DNA from: Cercis canadensis
Lineage: Eukaryota > Streptophyta > Magnoliopsida > Fabales > Fabaceae
Direction: 5' to 3'
Assembly (NCBI GenBank): GCA_003255065.1
Contig: QAOA01003736.1
Span: 1,887,211 to 1,951,210, forward strand
Length of the DNA stretch: 64,000 bases
Both the position numbers and the translations under genes were made by a program. Positions 1 to 10,308 of this stretch are shown here, in pieces. Position 1 is the first letter of the stretch, and every line of letters begins with the position of its first letter. Below the pieces are notes generated by a model. That model was not told the DNA's origin. It did not search any database and saw nothing but the letters and a program-made list of their open reading frames with translations.

Positions 1-448
1 GGGTGTTAAGCATTAAAGCCATTTACAATTGGCTAATTATGCAGTCACCCCTTGTAAAGATGAAAATGATGTTATTGTGACTTTTCATAGCAAAGTATGA
101 AGGTTCCTTAGGATACTTGTATTAAATATAGATGTAATTTAATTTTTTTAGATTGTTACAAGTCCTAAGGTTTCAGTTATAAGAATAATATAATATTAAA
201 TTTTCTCTTTCCACACAAGAAAAACAAACATATCATATCTAAGACACCTATATTTAAAATGCATGCCACCTCATAGTAAGGTGTAAAAATGTGGACAAGC
301 AGAAACAAGACAAAAGATTAACAAAGAGGATTAGCCTAATGATTATGCTGCATACTATTTTTAACTCATCCCTGATTGCTACATGAGCAGATAATTGTGG
401 CCCTGTGGGATGAAGGAAGGAAAAAGAGCAGAAACTAGGGAGACAAGT

Positions 449-536
449 GGGAAAAGGGAAGGTGAATCAAAGGCAAAGCACATACTGCTTTTGGGAAAAG
501 GGAAGGTGAATCAAAGGCAAAGCACATACTGCTTTT
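449..536. repeat. 44-bp tandem duplication
   Basis: Two adjacent identical copies of a 44-bp unit (449-492 and 493-536), each starting gggaaaaggg. No N lies between them, so this may be a real slippage or replication duplication, although an assembly cause cannot be excluded. Confidence 0.85.
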
Positions 537-793
537 GCCGATTGCACAGTATAATTCTCTTGACCAAATAGATTAACGTCAAAACCATACTGGGAAACAT
601 TATTAAAGAAAAAAAACATACTATGAAAAGTAAATATAAACTATCAATTAGAACCAGTGCCTTTATCTAGACCCTTGTCAACTTTGGGTGTCTCCAATGG
701 AATAAAACCACTTTACTCTTTGGCCCACTTCAGAAGGGACAAACACAGTGAAGCATCTAAACTCTAAACTCTGTTCCCAAGATTGATAGAAAT

Positions 794-917
794 CTGTACT
801 CCTAATCATGAGGTTTTTGTTGTTAACCATAACATAATTGATACGTGTTTCAGCTCTGTACTACTAATCATGAGGTTTTTGTTGTTAACCATAACATAAT
901 TGAAACGTGTTTCAGCT
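794..917. repeat. 62-bp tandem duplication
   Basis: Two adjacent copies of a 62-bp unit (794-855 and 856-917) that differ at only two or three positions. The few differences suggest a genuine but recent tandem duplication. Confidence 0.85.
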
Positions 918-2355
918 CTTTTCCATAGGAAATATCTACAAGTCCTTTTTGTTATTTATGCTTATTTTAATCGCGTTGAAATTGCATATTCCAGTGAATA
1001 TATTATTGTTTGGTGGTTAAAAAGTGCCTGTCTCACCTTTTAGTTCGCCATTTTACATGAAAATTGCATGAGGTGGACAGTTTTAAGCATATTTTCTTTT
1101 CTACTCTTTAACCATGCTTCCAAACAAGCTTTAGAGCTTGTGGATAAGGGCTGACTACACAATTTTCTTAGTGATATCTATCTGTCTTTGCATTAAGCAT
1201 CAGCCTTTTGACTTTGTAACCTTACTACTCAAATGCAGTACTCAAGAGGAAATAGTTAAAGAATTTTTTGCAGCTATCTTCCTCCACAAAATTTCCTTCA
1301 CCAAGAGATAAAAGAGAGTGGGGCACATTTGTAGTCTATCTCTGCATAAAAAGATCTAAATATTCAAATGATTTAAACCCATAAAGTGAAAAGAATTTGT
1401 TTGCTTGTTCTTACTTTGAGGGTTTGTGGCTTGTCAATATTAGGAGCTGAGAGTAAGCTTGTTCCATGACACCCAACAAAATTTTAGTGCTTGAAGATTT
1501 CATTACGCCATGCTTAGATGCCAATCATCAAAACAGTGACAAGCATCAAATTTCCTTGCTGAGCCGTCAAATCTGTGATCTTTCCAAAAGCTTGTAAAAA
1601 ATTTCTCTTCACAAACGAAAATTAAAGAAGAAACAAAAGGGCGGTGATATTAATAATTTGACTGACTTTAACTTTGTTTCCATTTCTCTAGTAAATTACT
1701 GTAACTATCATCCACTCATCTATAATGCATTTAGCAAATGACAAGTGTTATAATCTTAGGAGAGGCAAACTGACCAGACTGTAAACATTGTCGTTTCCTT
1801 ATTTTAAACTAATTTTCATAATGTAAGACTTGATCAGAATGTAATTGTTTCACTTTCACCATCCACTGATTCCCAATGATTTTCTGCTTTATGAAAGAAG
1901 ATACAACTTTGGTTATGTCAACTTAATGTGCTACTAAAATAGGCAATCCAAAACACAATCATATTCTAGAGTGTAGCTGCTATCTTGGCTAGTTTTTTGG
2001 TGCATTGAATTGGGTATGTTACTCACTGTAAGTTTTTTTTTGCTAAAATACTTACTATTGGTTCAATATGGAATAATGTATTTTACAGTCAAAAGTGTTA
2101 GTTGGAGGAATGTTCCTGGATGCTCTTCTAATTTTTATTTAAAGCAGGGGCCTCTGTAAACAAAACAGATTGTCCTTCTCTTGTAAGCCACAGAAAAGAA
2201 GCTCCTGACTGTATTATTTTAAATTTTTTTCAAAATTTTCCCTACAAGTAATGATCTTTAAATGTTAGTGCTTGTCACAATGTCACTAGATCATTAGAAA
2301 AGATAGATCAAAACCATAATGTGTTAGGCAACTAAATATTGAATAATTAGAAATT

Positions 2356-2640
2356 GTCTCGATATCTATATTTAACTATTTGATCAACATGATTATATTA
2401 AAAGTTTCTTATAAACTGCTCAAATTAAGAAAATAAAAGAAAAGAAAATTTTATTATGCAATAAGTCATGACGCAACATTGAACTAATTCTTGTGGANGT
2501 CTCCATATCTATATTTAACTATTTGATCAACATGATTATATTAAAAGTTTCTTATAAACTGCTCAAATTAAGAAAATAAAAGAAAAGAAAATTTTATTAT
2601 GCAATAAGTCATGACGCAACATTGAACTAATTCTTGTGGA
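2356..2640. repeat. Duplicated contig ends around a single N (2498)
   Basis: The 142 bases 2356-2497 and the 142 bases 2499-2640 are the same sequence except for one base near the start, with a lone N between them. This is most simply two overlapping contig ends that were joined without being merged, so one copy is probably not in the real genome. Confidence 0.85.
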
Positions 2641-2725
2641 ATAGCATTATTTTGGGATACAGTCCCCACTTGATTTGAACCCTGCAACCTCTTCTATGTC
2701 GGCTCCTCATTGATAAATTACTCTT

Positions 2726-3760
2726 GGACTAAAATTTTATTTTGGTCTCTTATTTTTAGAGATGCTATCAATTTAGTCCTTCAATAGCTAGAAAGCATCA
2801 AAATGTGCGTTTTTGGGATATACCTGTTTCGGGTACGCTTCCAAAATGTGAAACACGTCTCCTTCGTCGAAACGCCGACTTTTTATCTTCTTTTGTTTTG
2901 TTTTGTTTTTTTTTGCATTTCGAAACGTGCTGTCATGGATGACAATGATCACGAATCTGTGTTTGGTTTCATCCATGACTTCATGGTCTACCAAGCTCTG
3001 TTGTTGGTTGCTGTCTTGTGGGAGAAAATTTCTTCTGGGATTGGGACCTCAAGCACTGTTTTGAGCCCATCCTCGCGATGAAGGTTATGACACAGCTTCT
3101 TCATTAGAAAAGCAAAGAACAGGGGAGCATATTTGATTTGATTGCCAAAGAGAATTTGGAGAATAAGGTATAATAAGCTTTAATTAGATATCACAGAGAG
3201 AGAAAGAGAGAGAGAGTGGTAGTCTTGGATTCAAAGTGAGAAAGAGAGAGAGTATGAACGAAGCTGGGAAAAGAAACATTATACCAACCTAAGTGTTTTA
3301 TGTCACAATGTCATCAATTATTTCTTTTTCAAAAAATGAAAGAAAAAAAAATAGTTGTGCTCAAGCTAATCTTTCCTATGGTAGAAACTACAAATGACAA
3401 ATTGAAATCCCAATCATCTATTTTTTATTTATTATTATTATAGTAACTTGATGATTTTGGTTAAATTTCTCATTCTAAATAGAGTATGTGTCAATTCATA
3501 TATATGATGTGGCGTAGCCGTACTCTTATTTTTTGAAAAATGCCGTACTGGTATTTTGTATTTGTACCGAGTATGAAACCTGTACCCGTGCTACATAGTT
3601 CAATAGAATGTGTTCTCAATTTGGTCTTTCCCATATCATTAACGGAAGGATGACATTGAAGTGAAATATGTGAGTGATGGATTAAATTGAGAATATTTTC
3701 TACTTGGGGATCATATTAATAGTGCCACTAAAAGTGAAGGACCAAAATAGGATTTTAATC
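2726..3760. mobile_element. Pack-MULE-like element with captured gene piece
   Basis: The ends form terminal inverted repeats of about 55 bp at roughly 75% identity: the left end starts GGACTAAAAT and the right end, read in reverse, starts GATTAAAAT; both continue with a TATTTTGGTC block and a TTTTAG block. Nine-base flanks ATTACTCTT (2717-2725) and ATTACTTCT (3761-3769) match at 7 of 9 positions, the target-site duplication size typical of Mutator-like elements. There is no transposase, so the element is non-autonomous. The interior holds a fragment resembling the 5' end of a DUF620 gene. The class assignment rests on TIR length and duplication size. Confidence 0.65.
2953..3104 (-). pseudogene. 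Captured 5' fragment of a DUF620 gene
   Basis: Read on the minus strand from an ATG at 3104, the frame gives a start like MKKLCHN, then REDGLKTVLEVPIPEE, then a TMKSWMK stretch. This matches the N-terminus that I recognise from plant DUF620 (PF04788) proteins, where a REDGLETVLEVPIPEE-like segment is followed by a W-Q-N-M tryptophan motif. Only about 50 codons are present. The frame is broken by a TAG (2988-2990) at the place where the family has Gln after Trp, consistent with a CAG to TAG change, and by a TGA soon after. The CT/GA-rich sequence upstream (3105-3290) looks like the source gene's 5' UTR. The piece lies wholly between the inverted repeats of the surrounding element, so it is a transduplicated fragment. 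It is unlikely to make a functional protein. Function of DUF620 proteins is unknown. Confidence 0.65.
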
Positions 3761-6700
3761 ATTACTTCTGCATTAATACTCTCTAGATGACTAACTGGAC
3801 TTAATTATGAAGACATGAATCATAATAAATTGCTTAACAACCAAATTAGAGGGGAAGGTCCTCCATAATTGCATGAGAAAACACAAACGAAACAGGGGTG
3901 ATGACTAATGAGTTCATCTAGTAAACTTACTTATTTTAATGTAACTAATTTTACTTCTGAAGCATGGTTCCTCTAGTTGGCTGAAGCTTTCAAATTTTGC
4001 CCCTTGTTGTATTAATTAATTATGGCCGTTAATCCATTGACGTTGACAAGTTATGCTGGAAGTTAATGAGACAAGAGCCTTGAATATGAATTTCCACAAG
4101 AATTGGGAACCAGAGTCTCATCTTTGGACCACATTGACAATAAGAATACAGAGGCTTTTTGCTAGAAAACTAAAGAAGGTTGTTGAGGATCTAACAATCT
4201 TCTTGCATTAATTTTATAGAGCCATTTCCATGGTTATCTATTGATCCATTTTACTTAATCCAATGTCCCAATGTCTCATATTTGGGTAGTTTATAGAATA
4301 TCAAAAATTTGAGTCTTCGTCTCATCATATAAAAAAAAAAGAGTAACTGATTGCCTCTTTACTAAGAAGGTTCAATCTTCAAAGCTGCTATAATTTCAAG
4401 TTATGGGTTACATACTTACATAATGACTTTGACAACACTATATATAAAATCACATTCGCTTTTGCAGAAGCAGAGCAAAAGGGGTCTTAAGATAATTTTT
4501 TTTTCTTCCATCTCTGGCTTCAAAAAATCTAAAAAAATGAAGAAAGGAGAAAAGAGGAAACACCCTTCAATCAAAACCAAGAGTAATCACTGTTGCTCAG
4601 TTGTCTTATAGGCATAAGAGTTAAGAGGGCCCGAAATCTGATTCAGCAGTTGCAGTACAAGACTAGTCCTATGGGAATGAGATTGCTTAGCCCTCCTTAA
4701 CAGACAAAAACTTTTGAGAGACGTGGTTCTGAGGCCTATGGGGGCTCTGCCATCAAATCACCTCAACCACCTTTAGAGGGAGCACTAGAGCTAAGAACCA
4801 TATATATATATATATATAATTTGCCATAAATAATTTTCTGATTGAAATATCTTATTTCCGTGTCCAGATTGTTGGGTTTTTGACCTTAACTGCCACTTCT
4901 TTTTTCCTGATTTGGATTTGGGGTCACACTTTCTGCAGATTTTGTTCAGATTTTTAATATATAGTAACTTGTGGTTAACAATTAGTAAGGCCATTTGAGA
5001 GTAGTCTATTCTGTGCTGCATCTGATATTGATTAATAATTCTTATGTTGCCAATTAAAGCAGATCACACTGGCTTGGTCATTTGCAGCGCCTGCAACGGT
5101 GTGCACTAGCATGTGACCATGGAATCCCAGTGATTGATCATCAATAATCACACTGATTAACCTCTTTTTTCTTGAAAAACAAAAAAAGGTTACAAACACT
5201 AGTGTCAATTAGCACCAGTACGATGATTTCCAACAAACAATGATTAGGCCACTGGTAGGATGCAAAATCGCTAGGATTAAGGTTCTTTCAAACAGATAGT
5301 ATATTGTATTTAGTGTTGTCAACGAGGATTAAAAAAATTTCACAGTAAAGTCGTTTAAGTTTAGTAGTGAAAATTATACTCTATTTAACTTTATTTTTTT
5401 ACCCACTAATCAAACACACTTGTGTTGAAGAGTTGGAAAGCTTGTTTTATGCTAGGTTATGACCATATGAATGATGAGCATAAAATATTTGTAGTATATA
5501 TGAAACAATGTGGGGAGTACACTTTGGAATACTCTTAATCAAGTTGTGATTCCCAAATAATTCCTTTCTTAATCAGAAGTCAACTTTGGAATTAAAGGGC
5601 ACGTGTGCTGAGAAAAGGAATAGGGTCAAAATGCATCAAGGAGCCAATTATTGTTTGATCTTTCAACAATGAAGCTTAGCATAAACACTAAAAAAATAGT
5701 TGGTAATACAAAATCTCCAGAATCACTTCTGTAAACTGCTCAGTTCTCAAAGGATCCAGACTATTTTCTTCAGAAATAAACAAGATTCAATTTCTGATTT
5801 TAATTTGAAGTATTGAATGTCATGTATATTATATTTGAATGCGCCTAGGGCCTGCAAACCTAATTAATGTTCATCTTGTTATAATTTGATGGGATGGGTA
5901 ATTATTCTAAAGAAACAATATAAGATTAACTTAAAAATAGATTATTGCCCACAAACTTACTAATTGGTCCATTAAGATTAAGTTAATTCAAGTTGATCTC
6001 ATTTCTAGCTTTAAGCCCTTCTTCCCTTTCCAACCGCATAAAATAATGCAACTAAATCTATGCAAGAGGAGAAATGGGTCCTTTGGTTCACATCTTACAG
6101 CTATGTAATGGGGTCATGAAGTTTTGACTGATAAAAATATAAAGGGATAAGAAGGGGGTTAAGCCTTTGCTCTCAATTATTCGAAGAAAAGTCCCTCTTT
6201 GTAATGGTGTCCACTGTCCACCAACCATTGGGTTTCTGCCCCACATTGTTGGGTTAGAGACTTAGAGGTAAGGAAATTACCATTAACCATATAGTATAAT
6301 AGAAAAACACAGCTTTTGGCCTTGGAGTAAATAGAAATGCATAATAATTGGTGAAAATACTAGGAAATCAGTTGAGCTTTCTTTATTAAATTATTATTTA
6401 AGAGGGAAGTTTAGATAAAGATCTATGGTAGAACGGGTATCATCTATAATATAAATTATTTGCCGTTAGTCTTATATGACCTTGTACTATTCAGAATCTT
6501 CATTTTTACCATGATTATACCAATGGACCATGAGTTTATTGCATGCATTTAATGTGGGGTAAGTGGCAGATGATAATAGATCATACAAAATTTATGAGGA
6601 AGTGCTATTAATTTAGCTTGTGTGAACATAAGAAATTGAGCATTTTCTTTTTTAGTATATATGTTTGAGAGAATTATTGTTTATGTAATAAGTATTTTAT

Positions 6701-7748
6701 ATATATTAATTTTAATTTGGTTTTTTCAGTATTGTTTATGTGAAAAAAGAATTATCTATTTTGCCTTTATAACTATTTTATATGATATCCATATACTGTA
6801 ATCATTAACTACATACTACATGAAAAATAATCACATAAAGTCAAAATAATACTCATAGCTCTGAGGAGAGTAATACCAAAGAATAACTTCATAGGTTAAA
6901 AGAATATTTATTTATGTTGGGGTGAATTTATATCCATTTTAAACTAATCTTGCTCTTTGAAAGTTATCATTTTATTTGTGATGATCATTGTTTGTGAAAA
7001 AATTATTTTCTCATGTTAAGAAATAAATCGTGAACTATAAGAATATCCACTTACAGCCCTTAATTAGCCCAAGATGAAAAGAATAGTTCATTGTTTACTT
7101 TCTGTTTTTATAAATTTTTGACAAAAAAATAATTTTCTGTATATGTTTTGTTACTTCATTGAAGGATCTTTGGTTCAAGGACACCCTCGCCTCCACATTG
7201 TAGGTGAGAAGTTAGCTTCAAGAAAACGAAATAGGGTTTTCTCTATTCTATAGTTCATGTTCTTCCTTATAGGGTGCTTAAATTTACAAGGAGAAGTAAA
7301 AAAAACTCGTAAATTTGTTCCCCTCAATAAAAGGGCTTATGCGGTGGGCGACTAGTGCAGGCTCTTAGTTGTTTTGCTTAGCTTAGGGCCTGAATCTGTG
7401 TGTTCATATATATTCATTAATTGCCGCCCTTAACTCAGATCCCAACATTGACTATTGGAATTTAAACGACCCTAGAAGTCCTATATATTGATTCTACACT
7501 CTACAGTCATATAGTAAGTTATATACATGGGGGGTTGCCTACCCTGACTTTTAAATACTATACTTCATCTTCAGGTAAATTCAATCAAGTTATAAATGTC
7601 TATTCAATATCATAAATATTCAGGTTATTTTATTATATAAAAATCTTGGGATTTGAACATATATTAGTGAGCATATACGTATACACGTCACAACAACAGC
7701 AAACTTGGTGGTTGAAATGCAACTGTCACTAGAAGAAGCTCTTCAGTA

Positions 7749-7834
7749 ACAAAGGAATTTTCTTTCACTTTTCAGGAATATTAGGAGTCATACAAAGGAA
7801 TTTTCTTTCACTTTTCAGGAATATTAGGAGTCAT
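7749..7834. repeat. 43-bp tandem duplication
   Basis: Units 7749-7791 and 7792-7834 are identical and adjacent, beginning acaaaggaat. No N separates them. Confidence 0.85.
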
Positions 7835-8593
7835 AATATTAAGGCAAACATGAAAGAGAGTGAAAACTGAAAAAGAAATAATCAAAATCATCATGAAGAT
7901 CGGGGTCTTTGGTATTTATTAAAATTTTAATCACACTATTTTAAACATAACCATAAGTTGCAAAATTAGGTAAGCAATGCACTATTTTTCTATTCTCCTC
8001 CTGAATGTGACAATAACCAACAAAATGGAAATATTAATCTCCGCGTGGCGTGTGAAGGACATATTGTGTATACCTATTTAAAGCTTCTTCCACTTTACAT
8101 TTAATTGTCACATAACCTAATGTGCATATTATTACTTTGATCATAAAACTGTATTGAGATTTTGAGAAAATGAACTCCTATTTTGGAGGGATTAGATTTT
8201 TATGGACCCAAGATGGTGTATGTTAGAAAGAAGAATGAGCTGTAAAAATGTCAGAGAATCTGTCTTTAACCTTTATTCTTGTCATTGAAAAGTAGAACTA
8301 TAATGTAAGCTCTGAAAACACTTTCTTCACGTATGTTTCCGTTATTGAAGATTAAAATTTGATCATTCCGAAGCAACTAGCTATCGGATAGTAGAGCCTG
8401 ACCAAACTTCGGAGCGTGAGTGGAACAATGAGTTGAGGATCAAATCACAAGCACAGTGACTGTAGAAGCCTAAAGTGGGAGAAACAGCAAGCACTAGTAA
8501 CTACTTGAGAAACAAGAAACGTATTTTTAGCCCTTGAAAGAAAATTAGAAAAAGGGCTCACATTAAAAATTGGAAAAGAAAGAAAAAAAAAAA

Positions 8594-8608
8594 CACACAC
8601 ACACACAT
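8594..8608. repeat. (AC)n microsatellite
   Basis: An A-run followed by about seven AC units lies just past the DREB stop codon, so it falls within or near the 3' UTR of that minus-strand gene. Confidence 0.8.
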
Positions 8609-8620
8609 CAATGGGTGACA

Positions 8621-9430
8621 TTAATGTTGCCACAACGAACCCTCAAAGCCGCAAAGAATCAAACTCTCTGCCTCTTGCATAGATAACTGGTCCGCAGTGA
8701 AATAGGCACCAGAATCCTTGTCATCATAAATGCTGTGATACCATGGGTGAGGATAGAGCCACCCATCTACCGGGTCGACGAAAACGAAATCGTTACTCGG
8801 GTCGGGCGATTCGAAACTGGTTCCGAGAGCCGGAAGCTCCACTATCTCACCAAGTTCTTCTGGGGTCGAGGGGTCGTCGGAGCAAGATATTGCCAATGAC
8901 GAAGAAGAAGAAGACTGCGAAAACGAGGACGACGATGACGAAGAAGAAGGAGACAGGGACGGCGACGACGTCGTTGTGGGGTTAAATATTTCCATTGCAG
9001 CGGCTTTTGCAGCGGCAGCTTGAACATCTCGTGGCGAGTTAGAAGCGGGTCGGGGCAGAGACCCCGCTAGCTCGGGGAAGTTGAGGATGGCTGAGTTGCC
9101 TTTAATACTGAGTGCGGCCACGTCATGGGCACGAGCTGCCATCTCCGGCGTGGAGAAGGTGCCTAACCAGATCCGATTCTTCTTGCGGGGCTCGCGGATT
9201 TCGGATACCCACTTGCCCCATGTCCGCATTCGGACTCCTCTGTAAACCGGGTGCTTGCTGCTATCTCTAGCTCGCTTGGCCTTCCTCTCTTCCAGTTCCC
9301 GGTCGGTTTTAGAAGTGGAGTTTGGCAAAGAGTGTGATAACCCAGACCCAGATGATGATGGTGAAGATGGAGACTGTGGGAAGCAGTTCGCACTAGTTGT
9401 CTCTGCCTCCGAGCTTCGTAGCTCAGCCAT
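8621..9430 (-). CDS. DREB-type AP2/ERF transcription factor (A-4 subgroup)
   Basis: This intronless gene encodes 269 residues with one AP2 DNA-binding domain at about 63-120. The domain has YRGVR, the [11 protein letters not shown] strand and the RIWLGTF (WLG) motif. Val75 and Glu80 are the pair that marks DREB rather than ERF proteins, which bind DRE/CRT-type GCC-less elements. The basic stretch KAKRAR (about 50-55) before the domain is a likely nuclear signal, and the segment after it ([12 protein letters not shown], then an Ala-rich [10 protein letters not shown] run) fits the TINY-like A-4 group. A poly-Ser tract (about 155-178) leads to an acidic C-terminus ending in LWQH, a probable activation region. 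Start: the ATG at 9430 is preceded by a TATA box about 95 bases upstream. Family members act in stress and growth responses; which of these applies here cannot be read from sequence. Confidence 0.93.
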   Translation of the reverse strand: MAELRSSEAETTSANCFPQSPSSPSSSGSGLSHSLPNSTSKTDRELEERKAKRARDSSKHPVYRGVRMRTWGKWVSEIREPRKKNRIWLGTFSTPEMAARAHDVAALSIKGNSAILNFPELAGSLPRPASNSPRDVQAAAAKAAAMEIFNPTTTSSPSLSPSSSSSSSSFSQSSSSSSLAISCSDDPSTPEELGEIVELPALGTSFESPDPSNDFVFVDPVDGWLYPHPWYHSIYDDKDSGAYFTADQLSMQEAESLILCGFEGSLWQH

Positions 9431-9522
9431 TGGTATTGAGCTAAAATAACTTGGTTTTCTGGTTAAGCCTGAGTAATATACCCAGAAAGAAAAACAAAAA
9501 AAGTTTGTTTTTTTGGCTTTGG

Positions 9523-9530
9523 TATTTATA
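9523..9530 (-). promoter_or_regulatory. TATA box of the DREB gene
   Basis: TATAAATA on the minus strand, followed by a GA-free leader of about 65 bases to the ATG at 9430. Position and sequence fit a plant core promoter. Confidence 0.6.
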
Positions 9531-9680
9531 GAGAGAGTTCAAAATGGCTGGGTTTGGTTCAATCTGTGAATAGTGTATGGTGTTTGAGGAACAGAGCTGT
9601 GGCTAGAGCAAGTGATGTTGGTATTTGGTAATATTGCGTGAGATTATAGAGGGAGAGGGAAAGTAAGCGAGGGAATGAGG

Positions 9681-9703
9681 AGGGGAGGTTGGGGTTGGGG
9701 GGG
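9681..9703 (+). promoter_or_regulatory. G-run cluster, possible G-quadruplex
   Basis: The plus strand has runs of four, four and seven G within 23 bases, inside a longer purine tract (9650-9730), about 150-180 bases upstream of the DREB TATA box. The arrangement can in principle form a four-tier quadruplex. No function is shown. Confidence 0.4.
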
Positions 9704-9953
9704 TTTTAGTAGTGAGGAGAAAGAGATGAGAAGGAGCAAAGGAAATTGAAGTGACAGGTGGGTCTTATTTGTAAGTGACCCCCACACGAATGGCTCTGCT
9801 TTCAAACCCACATCATGCCTTAATGAAGATGCATATGCATATATCAGATTATGTACATGCACATCTACAAATATCTAATGCTAAATAGATTTAAACAATT
9901 CACATAAAAAAAAAAAAGAAATAGATTTTAAATAAAAATATGGAGAGAGGGAG

Positions 9954-10308
9954 ATGGGTGGGTCATGATTCATAACTCATGCTCATGGGTGAGAGTGAGT
10001 GAAGAGAAGAGGTTGCCAAGCGAAGGAGAGGCTAAAAGTTTCACAGGCTGGCAGAGTCTCTGGGTTCATGGAGAATTTCTACGGTGTCATGGCATGGGCT
10101 AACCCTTTCTTCTCTCTCTACTCTCTTCTANATGGGTGGGTCATGATTCATAACTCATGCTCATGGGTGAGAATGAGTGAAGAGAAGAGGTTGCCAAGCG
10201 AAGGAGAGGCTAAAAGTTTCACAGGCTGGCAGAGTCTCTGGGTTCATGGAGAATTTCTACGGTGTCATGGCATGGGCTAACCCTTTCTTCTCTCTCTACT
10301 CTCTTCTA
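9954..10308. repeat. Duplicated contig ends around a single N (10131)
   Basis: Bases 9954-10130 and 10132-10308 (177 each) are nearly identical, with a lone N between. Probably an unmerged overlap. An apparent 93-residue open frame across this join is therefore an artefact. Confidence 0.85.

Larger units (their letters stand above)
1..2355. other. AT-rich intergenic spacer
   Basis: No credible coding exon is visible on either strand; open frames are short and lack recognisable protein families. The stretch contains two short tandem duplications, listed separately (449-536 and 794-917). Nothing else stands out. Confidence 0.6.
3770..8620. other. AT-rich intergenic spacer
   Basis: No gene is supported. 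Small features are a (TA)9 tract at 4801-4818 and a 43-bp tandem duplication at 7749-7834. A moderately GC-richer patch at about 4610-4800 has two short open frames without recognisable family. The 3' UTR of the DREB gene presumably occupies the right edge. Confidence 0.55.

Noticed and set aside
4600..4800. Possible small-peptide gene (frames with YKTSPMGMRLLSPP and GGSAIKSPQPP)
   Set aside because: Short frames on different phases, no signal peptide or known peptide motif, no supporting context.
8743..9449. Several open frames of 61-80 codons opposite or out of frame with the DREB gene
   Set aside because: Shadow frames caused by the GC-rich, Ser/Asp-repeat coding sequence. None has a recognisable domain.
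9999..10280. 93-codon frame
   Set aside because: It spans the N at 10131 and repeats itself because the flanks are duplicated contig ends.
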